Below are positions 37,133-46,210 of a stretch of DNA of 63,083 nucleotides, piece after piece. The stretch is from Candidatus Babelota bacterium. GTDB taxonomy: Bacteria > Babelota > Babeliae > Babelales > Vermiphilaceae. Numbering within the stretch: the stretch's first letter is position 1; every line of letters starts with the position of its first letter. Under the pieces are notes generated by a model. The model made no database searches. It was given only the letters and a program-made list of their open reading frames with translations, and was not told the origin of the DNA. Position numbers and translations under genes: made by a program. The stretch is taken from the NCBI GenBank assembly GCA_029262555.1, contig JAJCZE010000010.1, forward strand, positions 1 through 63,083. Reading direction: 5' to 3'.

Positions 37133-38848
37133 ATGAAAAAGAAAGGTATGGCAGTGGGTTTTAAGCGGTTAGTAATGGTAGCTTTATATATAGTTTTTGT
37201 TTTAAATCTAGATGCTTCCTTTCTTGAAACTGTTTTTACTCGGCAGTATGAGAGTGGAATCCTTACCTATGAATCTGAGACTATTTCTGGCGTAGGGGCA
37301 AGTTTGGATCATACTGAGGAAATTCGTCGGGAACTGCCGGCTCTTTTTAAGACATATAATATTACATCCATTTTAGATATTGGATGTGGTGATTTTAATT
37401 GGATGCAGCATGTTGTAACTAGTGAAATTACGTATGTTGGTATAGATATTGTGCAATCAGTAATTGATGGCAACAATCAAAAATATAGCACGGAAAATAT
37501 TTCATTTATGCTTGGTGATGCTTGCACGGCTTTATTGCCTAAAGTGGATTTAATTATTTGTAGGGATGTCTTACCGCATCTTTCGTATTCATATGCGTTC
37601 AAAATGATTGATAATTTTGTGAAATCGGGTGCGAAATATGTATTATTTACTTCTTACTCAGGATCAGGCAGAGAGAATAAAGACCTTTCTAGCGAAGAGA
37701 TTGGTGGTAATTATTGTCTTAACATGCGTAAAAAGCCGTTTAGGCTTTTTAAGCCTTTATACGAAATCAATGAAAAATGCCCGTCCCCCTATCATCTTGT
37801 TACGCCAGATAAAACATTAGTTTTGTGGCGTGTTTCAAGCTTGAAACATTCCTCTTCTGCAGTAACGTATCTAGATGATGATAAATGGGGCGGAAGATTG
37901 GGCGATAAACTTTTAATGTATATTAAAGCTTATTGGGTGGCTTATAAATATGATCTTACTTTTTTTTACAAGCCATTTAAATACTCTGATTTGCTACAGC
38001 TGCATGAAGACCAAATTCCTTGGGATGATGACGATTATGATATGTTTGATGAAATTGAGGATCCATATAAACGGCTCAAAGAGCCGAAAAACCATACTGT
38101 TGACGTGGCACATTTTATTAATAGATCATATAAGCTTCATATAATTAATTATTACTTTCAACCGAATACATGGGGAACGTATCAGAAAGAATATGATGCG
38201 CAAGATGTAACAGATTGGTGCGATTTATATAAAGATTCGACCTTTAGAAATATATTACGTGAAAAAATTAAACCGCTCTATCCCATTGATCAAATAGTAT
38301 TACCAAAAGATAGAGTGACTGTTGCCCTGCACGTTAGAAAGGGTGGAGGGTATGATGGTAAACTTCTTTCCTTGCAACTGTATGGGGACAAATCGCATGA
38401 AGAATATCGAAGGTGTGTTTGTGTTTCTCACGCGCGTCACTTTACGGATATAGGATATACGATAAAGTTTCCACCAGATCAATTTTATGTTGATCAGATA
38501 AAAAAACTGTCTGAAATGTATAACGATGCTCCAATGTATGTGCATTTATTCACAGATGATTTAGATCCTCAAGCGCTCATTGATCGGTATGACCGAGCGG
38601 TTGGTAAAAGAAATATTATCTATGGATGTCGGCAAAAGGGCAATCATCATGATAAGCATGTTTTTGATGACTTATTTAACATGATTCGCTTTGATTGCCT
38701 GATTAGATCCGGCTCTAACTTCCCGCAAGTTGCACAATTATTGGGAAATCATGCCATCGTGCTGTATCCAAAGCAGGTTGAATGGAAAAGTATTTTAAAT
38801 GTTACTGAAATTGGAATGGCAAAAAATCATGAATTTGCAGCGGCATAA
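37133..38848 (+). CDS. Fusion of methyltransferase and fucosyltransferase-like domains, exported
   Basis: The protein has 571 residues from the ATG at 37133 (37094 is also open but overlaps the divergent ugd start and has no ribosome site). After a signal segment (RLVMVALYIVFVLNLDA) comes a class I SAM methyltransferase: SILDIGCGDFNWMQHV, YVGIDIVQ and LIICRDVLPHLS. From about residue 240 a second domain begins, with GGRLGDKLLMYIKAYWVAYK and later VALHVRKGGGYDGK (about 396-410) and FDCLIRSGSNFPQVAQLLG. This matches the 43704 and 61158 proteins. The V-x-H-V-R-[KR] motif is the GDP-fucose-binding signature of GT11/GT23-type fucosyltransferases. It probably adds fucose and methylates a sugar. Confidence 0.75.
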   Translation: MKKKGMAVGFKRLVMVALYIVFVLNLDASFLETVFTRQYESGILTYESETISGVGASLDHTEEIRRELPALFKTYNITSILDIGCGDFNWMQHVVTSEITYVGIDIVQSVIDGNNQKYSTENISFMLGDACTALLPKVDLIICRDVLPHLSYSYAFKMIDNFVKSGAKYVLFTSYSGSGRENKDLSSEEIGGNYCLNMRKKPFRLFKPLYEINEKCPSPYHLVTPDKTLVLWRVSSLKHSSSAVTYLDDDKWGGRLGDKLLMYIKAYWVAYKYDLTFFYKPFKYSDLLQLHEDQIPWDDDDYDMFDEIEDPYKRLKEPKNHTVDVAHFINRSYKLHIINYYFQPNTWGTYQKEYDAQDVTDWCDLYKDSTFRNILREKIKPLYPIDQIVLPKDRVTVALHVRKGGGYDGKLLSLQLYGDKSHEEYRRCVCVSHARHFTDIGYTIKFPPDQFYVDQIKKLSEMYNDAPMYVHLFTDDLDPQALIDRYDRAVGKRNIIYGCRQKGNHHDKHVFDDLFNMIRFDCLIRSGSNFPQVAQLLGNHAIVLYPKQVEWKSILNVTEIGMAKNHEFAAA

Positions 38849-39744
38849 GAGCGTATCAGATTAATCCAATAATCAGCATAGGCCTTATTTAAGTTATAGG
38901 TGAGATGTTTCATTTCTTGATATTTCTGTTCTAAAAATTCTGGCGTTACTTCAGACCATTCGTTTACAAAAATAATAGGCAAGTCAGAAAGCATTGGATC
39001 TAATATTGAATGTTTCATGATTGGTATGCATCCAAGAAGTAATGCTTCCCATGTGCGGTGGCAATCAAGTCCATTTCCGGGAGGGTTAATTACGTAACGA
39101 TATTGTTTCATTTCCTCGAGGTATTGTGCGGGAGGCTTTGGCTTTGCAAAGTATGCAAATGGTTTGCCTTTAAAGTAATCCATTACTGGTTGGCGCTCTG
39201 AAGGGTTATTGGTTACCGTAAAATTGAGATAGATTTTTGATGAACGGTTTTCAATGGACGGGATGTTTTTTGTTGCATTCGTAAAAAGTTCTATTTTTCC
39301 ATGATTGTTGTAGCTATTGGCAACGCCTATTGGGAGAGGGTGAAGTTTTGGATGCGTTAGATCAATATTTTGGGCAAACCATGCAATCAGTTTTTTATCG
39401 CTTAAATACGATTCAAAAGAAACTCCTTGCCATGGGTGATCGTGTGCTGTGAGAAAGACAGGTGAGACATCGCTGTTGTGCGTGATGAGGATATAGTTAT
39501 TTGGAATTTGATCGTGGTAGAGATCGAAAAAGCCTTTAGCATAATCTGTTTTTAAAAAAATAATATCGTATGGCTTTACTGCTCGCGGATTAAACGGCTG
39601 ATTGGTCTCATCAATAATGTGATGTGCGATAGCGCGAAAGGTATCTCCCGATATGAAAGGATAACTTGATTCTCTTTCACAGAAGGAAGATGAATGACTG
39701 GCGAGTGTAAAAATACATAGTAATAGGGTATTGCTTGCCTTCAT
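38827..39744 (-). CDS. Exostosin-like (GT47-like) glycosyltransferase with signal peptide
   Basis: This is a 305-residue protein with a signal peptide near SHSSSFCER. The C-terminal GT-B half has the exostosin-type signature YRYVINPPGNGLDCHRTWEA (about residues 213-232), followed by LLLGCIPIMKHSILDPML and the strand LPIIFVNEWSEVT. A paralogue at 59080-60120 carries PHGNGWDCHRTWEDLILGC and KEWSEVT. Family members transfer GlcA, Xyl, Gal or GlcNAc. With UDP-GlcA and UDP-Xyl made by neighbours this fits, but the donor is a guess. The 3' end overlaps the convergent gene by 22 bases. Confidence 0.75.
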   Translation of the reverse strand: MKASNTLLLCIFTLASHSSSFCERESSYPFISGDTFRAIAHHIIDETNQPFNPRAVKPYDIIFLKTDYAKGFFDLYHDQIPNNYILITHNSDVSPVFLTAHDHPWQGVSFESYLSDKKLIAWFAQNIDLTHPKLHPLPIGVANSYNNHGKIELFTNATKNIPSIENRSSKIYLNFTVTNNPSERQPVMDYFKGKPFAYFAKPKPPAQYLEEMKQYRYVINPPGNGLDCHRTWEALLLGCIPIMKHSILDPMLSDLPIIFVNEWSEVTPEFLEQKYQEMKHLTYNLNKAYADYWINLIRSYAAANS

Positions 39745-39768
39745 TAATAAATCCTTTTTTGTAGAATA

Positions 39769-40617
39769 CTAATTCATATAGGTGTGGCAGGAAAGATAAT
39801 CGAATCCTTCATTCTTGTATGCATCAAACTTGTGGAGTGGTATGTTATCCCATTTTAAAGGTCGAATTTTTACCTGATCACTTCGGGCAAAAATGTAGTT
39901 AAAATAAAGTTCGTACTCAATGCACATGCACGATCCATAGAGCTCATTATGGTCGATCATGTGGCAAAATACTTTCCATGGCTCTTCATTGTGTGCATTT
40001 TGAATATCATTGAAGAGTGCTTCCATTGCGCTTCGCTGAAAAAGCATATGGTGTGAGATTCCTGAATGGGGTGGAAATACTTTTTTCCATCCGGGCAGCA
40101 CTTTAGCATTATGTGCAAAGTAGGGAGGGTGATGCTCTCGAGCAGGGTTATAAAGTCCAGCACCAGTTTCCGGATCTTGAAATTCAACTGGCCGTAAAAA
40201 AATGGTATCGGCATCAACGATAAGCATATTTGGTGAAAGATTTGGGATTGCAAACATGCTATAGGTTTTTAAAAACTGCTGTAGAATCCAACCAATTCTT
40301 GTATTGGGAGCATTTAAAAACTGTTGAGCTTTATGTTCATCTTTAAATATTTCGTATGCGATACTTTCTTTTGTAAATGGGAAATTGCGCTCATCAAACC
40401 ATTCAGCTTGATCGGTGAGCCGTCTATTTGAAACGACGATAATTCGTCGAATATTTTTAACGTTATTTTTAATGCCTTCAATTACCAAATTAATGGTTCG
40501 TAAATCCTTTTCATGGCAGGGGATGACTGCATCAATAGGATCAAAGGTGAATTCAAAAGGGTGGCATATTATTAAAAAGGGAAGTAATGCGAGCGCTAAA
40601 CTAATACGTTTTTTCAT
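39769..40617 (-). CDS. Exported glycosyltransferase-like protein, tandem copy A
   Basis: The protein has 282 residues from the ATG at 40617 (AAGGAG seven bases upstream; a longer frame from 40650 overlaps the neighbour). The signal peptide ends near LIICHP. The domain FTFDPIDAVIPCHEKDLRTI, IIVVSNRR, LIVDADTIFLRPV (DAD as DxD, about residue 144) and GISHHMLF resembles the DUF6492-type putative transferases. It is nearly collinear with 40629-41483. The cysteine-rich stretch ELYGSCMCIEYELYFNY is shared. Function is inferred from fold motifs only. Confidence 0.75.
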   Translation of the reverse strand: MKKRISLALALLPFLIICHPFEFTFDPIDAVIPCHEKDLRTINLVIEGIKNNVKNIRRIIVVSNRRLTDQAEWFDERNFPFTKESIAYEIFKDEHKAQQFLNAPNTRIGWILQQFLKTYSMFAIPNLSPNMLIVDADTIFLRPVEFQDPETGAGLYNPAREHHPPYFAHNAKVLPGWKKVFPPHSGISHHMLFQRSAMEALFNDIQNAHNEEPWKVFCHMIDHNELYGSCMCIEYELYFNYIFARSDQVKIRPLKWDNIPLHKFDAYKNEGFDYLSCHTYMN

Positions 40618-40628
40618 TGCATATCTCC

Positions 40629-41483
40629 TTAAGACATATAGGCGTGGCATGAAAGGAAATCAAATCCTCTGCTTTTCATTGTATTGAATCGGTGCAAAGG
40701 AATATTGTCCCATCGTAAATGGCGAATTTTTACTTGATCGCTTCGGGTAAATACATAGTTAAAATAGAGTTCATATTCTATGCACATGCAAGATCTAAAA
40801 AGTTCGCTATGATCAATCATATGGCAAAACACTTTCCAGGGTTCTTCTTGATGAACTGCTCTAATATCATTAAATAGGGCTTCCATTACACTTTTTTGAA
40901 AAAGCATATGATGTGAGATGCCCGAATACTGAGGGAATACTTTTTTCCAACCGGGAAGCACTTTTGCATTGTGTGCAAAGTAAGCATCAGTATGTTCTGA
41001 CCCCGGATTATAAAGACCAGCGCCTGTTTGAGGGTCTTGGAATGAAACCGGACGTAAAAAAATGGTATCGGCATCAACGATAAGCATATTTGGTGAAAGG
41101 TCAGGAATTATAAACATGCTATATGTTTTAAGGAGTTGCTGATATATCCATCCAATTCTTGTTTCGGGTGACTCAATAAATTCAATTGCTTTGCTTTCAT
41201 TTTTGAAAATCTCATACGCAATCGTTTCTTTGGTGAATGGAAAATTGCGCTCATCAAACCATTCAGCCTTATCAGTAAGAGGAGCAGCAGAAACAACGAT
41301 AATTCTTCCAAGGTTATGAACATTTTTTCTGATTCCTTCAATTACTAATTCAATAGTCCGTTTATCTTTTTCGTGGCATGGAATAACTGCATCAATTGGA
41401 TCAAATGTAAATTCAAAAGAACATGTGATTGAGGGTGAAAATAGGGTTAATATTAAGAAAGCTACGTTATAAAATATTTTCAT
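40629..41483 (-). CDS. Exported glycosyltransferase-like protein, tandem copy B
   Basis: This 284-residue protein with signal peptide (ending SITCSFE) is the twin of the next gene downstream. The same FTFDPIDAVIPCHEKDKRTI, LIVDADTIFLRPV, NPGSEHTDAYFAHNAKVLPG and GISHHMLF blocks occur in the same order with no gaps of note. The copies lie 11 bases apart. Differences gather in the first helix after the DAVIPCHEK strand and at the C-terminal tip. They may act on related acceptors. No named activity is known to me. Confidence 0.75.
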   Translation of the reverse strand: MKIFYNVAFLILTLFSPSITCSFEFTFDPIDAVIPCHEKDKRTIELVIEGIRKNVHNLGRIIVVSAAPLTDKAEWFDERNFPFTKETIAYEIFKNESKAIEFIESPETRIGWIYQQLLKTYSMFIIPDLSPNMLIVDADTIFLRPVSFQDPQTGAGLYNPGSEHTDAYFAHNAKVLPGWKKVFPQYSGISHHMLFQKSVMEALFNDIRAVHQEEPWKVFCHMIDHSELFRSCMCIEYELYFNYVFTRSDQVKIRHLRWDNIPLHRFNTMKSRGFDFLSCHAYMS

Positions 41484-42589
41484 TGTATGACTTCTTTTTT
41501 ATCTGTTTTGTTCTGAATGTTTTGTATGTCTGCATGCACCATTATTGCAACAAGTTCTTTAAATGAAGTTGTATTCTTCCAACATAATACCCGTTTGGCT
41601 TTGGCGGCATCCCCATGAGTTGTTGCGATTTCGGCCGGCCTAAAGTATTTCGGATCAATGGCGACAATGATTTTTCCAGTAGTGGCATTTCTTCCAACTT
41701 CATCGACACCAGTCCCTTCCCATTGAATGGAGATGCCAACTTCTTGAAAGGCTTGCTCTACAAACTCTCGTACAGAGTGAGATTCGCCGGTTGCTATTAC
41801 GTAATCATCAGGAGCATCTTGTTGCAATGTGAGCCACATTGCCTTCACGTAGTCTTTTGCATACCCCCAATCTCTGCGAACATCCATATTTCCAAGCGAA
41901 AGTATTTTATCTTCTCCGAGATGTATTTTTGCTACAGCGCGAGTAATTTTACGAGTCACAAAGTTTTTTCCTCGTAAAGGAGATTCATGGTTAAAAAGAA
42001 TGCCGCTGCACGCAAACATGTTGTAGCTTTCACGATAATTTTTTGTGATCCAGTGAGCATAGAGCTTTGCAACCCCATAGGGAGAGCGTGGATGAAAATG
42101 AGATTGCTCGCTTTGTGGGCCTTCTTGCGCCTTGCCAAACATTTCACTTGAAGAGGCTTGGTAGAATCGTATCGCCTTGGCATTACCAGATTTTAAGATC
42201 GCTTCCAATATCCTTAAGGTTCCGAGTGCGTTGATATTTGCAGTATATTCAGCGGTATCAAATGATACTTGCACATTACTTTGGGCTGCAAGATTATAAA
42301 TTTCATCGGGATTGATTTCTTTAATGAGGAAAGCAATATTACTAATATCTGATACATCACCATGATGGATGAAAAAGCGTTCATTTTTTGTGAGATGTGA
42401 AAGTCGTTGCATGTTGGAGGAAGACGTTCTTCTTCTTATTCCATGAACTTCATAGTTTTGCTCGAGTAAAAATTCGGCAAGATAGGAGCCGTCTTGGCCA
42501 GTTACTCCAAAAATAATTGCTTTTTTCGGGCTTGCAATCAAACACGTTGAAACAATAAGAAATAATAACAAGCTACGCTTTTGCTTCAT
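41480..42589 (-). CDS. gmd: GDP-mannose 4,6-dehydratase with signal peptide (copy 2)
   Basis: The protein has 369 residues from the ATG at 42589 (AAAGG seven bases upstream). The leader MKQKRSLLLFLIVSTCLIA is a signal peptide, followed by [59 protein letters not shown] and RRDWGYAKDYVKAMW show a full active site. Compared with copy 1 (28479) it has a shorter segment after the NADP loop and differs widely outside the motifs, so this is an old paralogue or a separate acquisition. It overlaps the next gene by four bases (41480-41483). Confidence 0.92.
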   Translation of the reverse strand: MKQKRSLLLFLIVSTCLIASPKKAIIFGVTGQDGSYLAEFLLEQNYEVHGIRRRTSSSNMQRLSHLTKNERFFIHHGDVSDISNIAFLIKEINPDEIYNLAAQSNVQVSFDTAEYTANINALGTLRILEAILKSGNAKAIRFYQASSSEMFGKAQEGPQSEQSHFHPRSPYGVAKLYAHWITKNYRESYNMFACSGILFNHESPLRGKNFVTRKITRAVAKIHLGEDKILSLGNMDVRRDWGYAKDYVKAMWLTLQQDAPDDYVIATGESHSVREFVEQAFQEVGISIQWEGTGVDEVGRNATTGKIIVAIDPKYFRPAEIATTHGDAAKAKRVLCWKNTTSFKELVAIMVHADIQNIQNKTDKKEVIQ

Positions 42590-42775
42590 CACACACCTTT
42601 TTTTAATGTGTACTACTTGTTGAAAAATTACTGTTAATTGTTGTTGTCGATTCATGCTGCGCATGGCAGTTGAATCGCCCCTTTTTTCTAGCATAGTTTG
42701 TTTTCAACATCAAGCAGTGATACTGTTGTATGGAGTTATAGAGAATGGAAGTATTTATCCGTTAAAAGGAAAAAA

Positions 42776-43753
42776 ATGAAGCTTCATTTTATATTGATTG
42801 GTTTGCTGTTTGTATGCTTTCAAACAGTTTTTTCAACAATTGTTTTTGTTCATTTAGGACCACGCATTCCTGCTTATTTATATGTGGCGCTTGAGCAGGC
42901 GCGTCTTTTTAATCCAGAAAAGGAAGTCTGTTTAATTGCAAATCAACAAGCTTTTGATGCTTCACCGTATAATTTTTCTACAAACGCTATTACTCCCGTA
43001 GTTTGTGAAACGCTGGCAAGAACGCCTGAACATGTACAGTTTCTTAAAAAATGTCCGCATAGTGATGCGGTATTGGATGGGTTTTGGCGCAAAGCGATTG
43101 AGCGCTTTTTTTATTTGCATGAATATATTGCGACGCACGATTTAAAGCAGGTGGTCCACTTGGAAAGCGATGTAATGTTGTATGTAAATGTTGCATCAAT
43201 TCAAGATGCACTTGATCGATATCAGGGAATAGGGGCAGTATTTGATTTTGATACGCGTTGCATTCCAAGTTTTGTATACATTGCTAATGTGCAGGCGATA
43301 GAAAAACTGGCTCAATTTTTATCAGCACGTGCAGCTGAAAATGCGTTTGATATGGCTTTTTTAGCGCTCTATAAATCTACTTTAACTGCGCAGGCAATTG
43401 ATAATCTTCCATTAATTATGCCTGAATATATGAAAAAAAATGAACTAAGAAATAAATTGGGCCAAAGGGCACAGGATCCTTTATCTTATGCCAGATATTA
43501 TGACTTGTTTCAATCTATATTTGATGGTGCAGCAATAGGACAATTCTTAGGAGGTACTAATGCGGCTGTGCATTCAAATTCAAAACCAGGCTTTATTAAT
43601 GAAACCTGTGTATTCAATCCATCTTATTTAACGTTTGAATGGCGTAAAGATGAACAGGGCCGTAAGGTGCCATATGCCATTTGCCAAGGGGTGGCGTGTA
43701 GAATCAACAACCTCCATATTCATTCAAAGCGTCTACATGATTTTCGCAGTTAA
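42776..43753 (+). CDS. Exported GT-A-like glycosyltransferase
   Basis: The protein has 325 residues from the ATG at 42776 (AAAAGG upstream), with a signal peptide ending VFSTIVF. The fold begins TIVFVHLGPRIPAYLYVALE and has VVHLESDVMLYVN (ESD in the DxD place, about residue 130), then IGAVFDFDTRCIPSFVY. The C-terminus contains the conserved-looking INETCVFNPSYLTFEW. It is not assigned to a numbered family. Its last 50 bases overlap the convergent 43704-44768 gene, the largest such overlap in the window. Confidence 0.6.
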   Translation: MKLHFILIGLLFVCFQTVFSTIVFVHLGPRIPAYLYVALEQARLFNPEKEVCLIANQQAFDASPYNFSTNAITPVVCETLARTPEHVQFLKKCPHSDAVLDGFWRKAIERFFYLHEYIATHDLKQVVHLESDVMLYVNVASIQDALDRYQGIGAVFDFDTRCIPSFVYIANVQAIEKLAQFLSARAAENAFDMAFLALYKSTLTAQAIDNLPLIMPEYMKKNELRNKLGQRAQDPLSYARYYDLFQSIFDGAAIGQFLGGTNAAVHSNSKPGFINETCVFNPSYLTFEWRKDEQGRKVPYAICQGVACRINNLHIHSKRLHDFRS

Positions 43754-44768
43754 GCTCTTCACGTATGAATGTTCCTACCTTAGTGATCACCATGGTATTA
43801 CCAATCCAATCGAGCGCGATAGGATAAATGGTAATTGTATGATCTCCAATAAGTTGGGCAATTTGTGGATAATTTGATCCGCCCCGAATGAGGCAGTCAT
43901 AGCGTGCCATTGAAAAAATATCTTCTAGCACATTGCTCTCTCTATGATTGTCATTTGTTCTGCAATCAAAGATTATATTTTTTTTATTCACTGCGTGCTG
44001 AATTTTTTCCATTATAGGGCTTGGATTTTGATCATCAGTGAAAATATATACATACATTGCTGGATCATTATGCATTTCTGATAATCGAATGATTTGATCA
44101 ACATAATATTGCGTGGGTACAAATTTGAGGGGCCAGTATTTGTCTGCAAATGTGCCAGGGGGAGGCTTTTCTTCTGAGTTTAAATCGTTCTTATTATAAA
44201 GCTGTGGTGATAAAAGAGGGTGGTCAAATCCGCCACCTTTACGAATATGAACAGCGACAGAAAGAGTATTTTCGGGGGGAAGGCTGAGATTGAGTGAATT
44301 TCGAGGCTTAATCGTTTTACGCAGTTCTTGCAAAAAAGACGGATTGGTCATTACCTTTGGCCACGCCATTATTTCTTGTGAATCATAACTTTCTTGATAG
44401 CTGCCCCATTGAGGAAGATTAAAATAATAATGAGTGGTATAGAGCTTTCCTGCGTGTTTATCAATATGCTGATCAAGAGTTCCTGTTATGGATTGAAATG
44501 TTGGTCCAGCAGAATAGGATCGTTTTATTTCGGGTGTTAGATGTGTATCGAGCGTATGCATCATAAGTTGATCGGTATAAGTAAATGGCTTGTAATAAAA
44601 GGGAAGGCCGCACGTGTGTGCGACCCATCTTCCTTTAACATACATCATCAGTTTGTCGCCAAGCCTACCGCCCCATTGTGAAGGATCTAAGTATGTTACT
44701 GCGCTTGACTGGCACACGACGGATTGAAAGCTCGAGAGGAAAAAAAGCAATGCCAATTTTTTATTCAT
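43704..44768 (-). CDS. Exported fucosyltransferase-like protein (GT11/GT23-like)
   Basis: This 354-residue protein has a signal peptide ending near VVCQSS. The layout equals the second half of the 37133 fusion: SSAVTYLDPSQWGGRLGDKL, YVKGRWVAH, LPFYYKPFTYTD, SVAVHIRKGGGFDHP (GDP-fucose-binding type loop, about 180), YVYIFTDDQNP and YDCLIRGGSNYPQIAQLIG. Such H-[IV]-R-K motifs occur in alpha-1,2- and alpha-1,6-fucosyltransferases. The donor is inferred from this motif and from nearby GDP-fucose genes. AAGGA precedes the ATG. Confidence 0.72.
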   Translation of the reverse strand: MNKKLALLFFLSSFQSVVCQSSAVTYLDPSQWGGRLGDKLMMYVKGRWVAHTCGLPFYYKPFTYTDQLMMHTLDTHLTPEIKRSYSAGPTFQSITGTLDQHIDKHAGKLYTTHYYFNLPQWGSYQESYDSQEIMAWPKVMTNPSFLQELRKTIKPRNSLNLSLPPENTLSVAVHIRKGGGFDHPLLSPQLYNKNDLNSEEKPPPGTFADKYWPLKFVPTQYYVDQIIRLSEMHNDPAMYVYIFTDDQNPSPIMEKIQHAVNKKNIIFDCRTNDNHRESNVLEDIFSMARYDCLIRGGSNYPQIAQLIGDHTITIYPIALDWIGNTMVITKVGTFIREELNCENHVDALNEYGGC

Positions 44769-44785
44769 AGCTTTATTCCTTCAGC

Positions 44786-45712
44786 TTAAGCGCAGAGTTT
44801 TGCTTGGAAGTATTCTCGAAGCTGCGCATCTTTTTTTGTAATATATTCTTTGCTTTGGTGATCGTAATTGCTTCCAGCATTATAATGAAGGAACGTATTG
44901 TTAAGAGAGTAGGAAACATCATTAGGTTTTTGTTGTAAGAATCCAATTTCTAAATAGTCAAATCCAAACTCTTTTAATTTTCGTAGTTGTTCATCAATCG
45001 GCACACCAGTATTCTGTCTGTGGGCAAATCGATTGTGCAAAAAGAGTGTGGAAGCGCATCGCACTTCCGCTTGTTTTACGCGAACTTCTGGATGTGCTTG
45101 AAAGTAGTAATAGGTAAAGCCGCCACTATCAACGATGGCACCATTAATATGCCCACAATTAAAATTAATTGTTCGCCTATCTGGCAAGCGATCCATGCGG
45201 CAAATAGTCATCCCTTGCCATACGTATCGAATTCCAGGAGCTGCTTCTAAGAGAACGGCGATCATATCGTAGTTTTCAGTGGCTTCATGAAAATTAAATG
45301 GGCGCGTAAGAAATTGATCAGAATCGGTAAAAAACACAATGCCATCATGATCAAATCCCATCGTATCGGCCATGTATTGATATGCGTCACTTACGCGTAA
45401 ACTGGTAGAGGTTTTGGGCCACTTTGGATGCCGAGGCAAATAGGGGCGTGTGTGGATTTCTTGTGGAATGCGCACATATTGCACGTCCCATTTTTTGCAT
45501 TCATCTTGCATTCTCTGCGTCATGGCTGGATCAATTGAATCATCGAATGCAACCATTCGATAGCCATCCTCATCCGTAACAAATTTATCAAAGAGCTGTT
45601 TTTGCCATCCAATAAATTCAGGTTTATTAAAAACCGGCGTGAGAATGAGCACTTCTTTTGCAACTGCTAAAGAGCACGCAAGCAATAAAGAGAGGCTGAT
45701 TATTCGCTTCAT
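44786..45712 (-). CDS. Exported glycosyltransferase-like protein (paralogue of 56088 gene)
   Basis: This 308-residue protein has a signal peptide cleaved after SLAVA. EVLILTPVFNKPEFIGWQ opens a GT-A-like domain, YVRIPQEIHTRPYLPRHP follows, and VFFTDSDQFLTRP holds a DSD motif (about residue 131). INFNCGHINGAIVDSGG is shared with INFNCGEVNNTPVDVGG of the 56088-56963 protein, as are RIPQEIHT and the final HYNAGSNYDHQS / HYRSGTNWDRKS. The two define an exported family I cannot name. AAGGGA precedes the ATG. Confidence 0.65.
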   Translation of the reverse strand: MKRIISLSLLLACSLAVAKEVLILTPVFNKPEFIGWQKQLFDKFVTDEDGYRMVAFDDSIDPAMTQRMQDECKKWDVQYVRIPQEIHTRPYLPRHPKWPKTSTSLRVSDAYQYMADTMGFDHDGIVFFTDSDQFLTRPFNFHEATENYDMIAVLLEAAPGIRYVWQGMTICRMDRLPDRRTINFNCGHINGAIVDSGGFTYYYFQAHPEVRVKQAEVRCASTLFLHNRFAHRQNTGVPIDEQLRKLKEFGFDYLEIGFLQQKPNDVSYSLNNTFLHYNAGSNYDHQSKEYITKKDAQLREYFQAKLCA

Positions 45713-45748
45713 ACGAAATTCCCTTTTTTATGTAAGTGATTTTAAAAT

Positions 45749-46147
45749 TTAATTATCTTCGGGTAATAAGTCTGCGATTTCCGGATTTCCTTCGGCTTCA
45801 GCATAGGTGCGAGCGGTGTAGTATTCTCCCGGGCGATATTCATGACGAAGATACTCTTCTCCATAGTTGCAATGCTGTAGTAGCAATTCTATGCCTTCTT
45901 TGCTTCCGTATTGTGCGAGAAACATAAGTCCTGTTACGCCCCTGGTATCTTTCGCTTGTAATAGATGGGCTATTTGGGAAGGATCGTTTGTAAAAGATGC
46001 TTTTAATGTCGCTACTAAACCCTCAGAGCAGGCTGTTAAAAAAACTCGCACTTCTGGTGAGGTAGACTCATTAAATTGGGGAGTAAGTGCATGGCTCGTT
46101 GATGTGCTCAAGGCCAATAAGGAAATTAAATAAAGGTACTTGTTCAT
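45749..46147 (-). CDS. Small exported ankyrin-repeat protein
   Basis: This 132-residue protein has a signal peptide (ending TSHALTP) and about two to three ankyrin-type repeats: LVATLKASF...IAHLLQAKDTRGVTGLMFLA, then YGSKEGIELLLQHCNYG, then TARTYAEAEGNPEIADLL. Ankyrin repeats bind proteins. Exported ones are common in host-associated bacteria. It is the only non-enzymatic protein in this part of the locus. AAAGGA lies five bases before the ATG. Confidence 0.65.
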   Translation of the reverse strand: MNKYLYLISLLALSTSTSHALTPQFNESTSPEVRVFLTACSEGLVATLKASFTNDPSQIAHLLQAKDTRGVTGLMFLAQYGSKEGIELLLQHCNYGEEYLRHEYRPGEYYTARTYAEAEGNPEIADLLPEDN

Positions 46148-46210
46148 GCGCGTCCTTTTTGTGATGGTGTGTTACATTGCCGGGAGTATATCACAATAAT
46201 TTTGGACATA

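Noticed and set aside
41615-41977. 120-codon plus-strand frame
   Set aside because: It is antisense to the second gmd; no ribosome site or family pattern.
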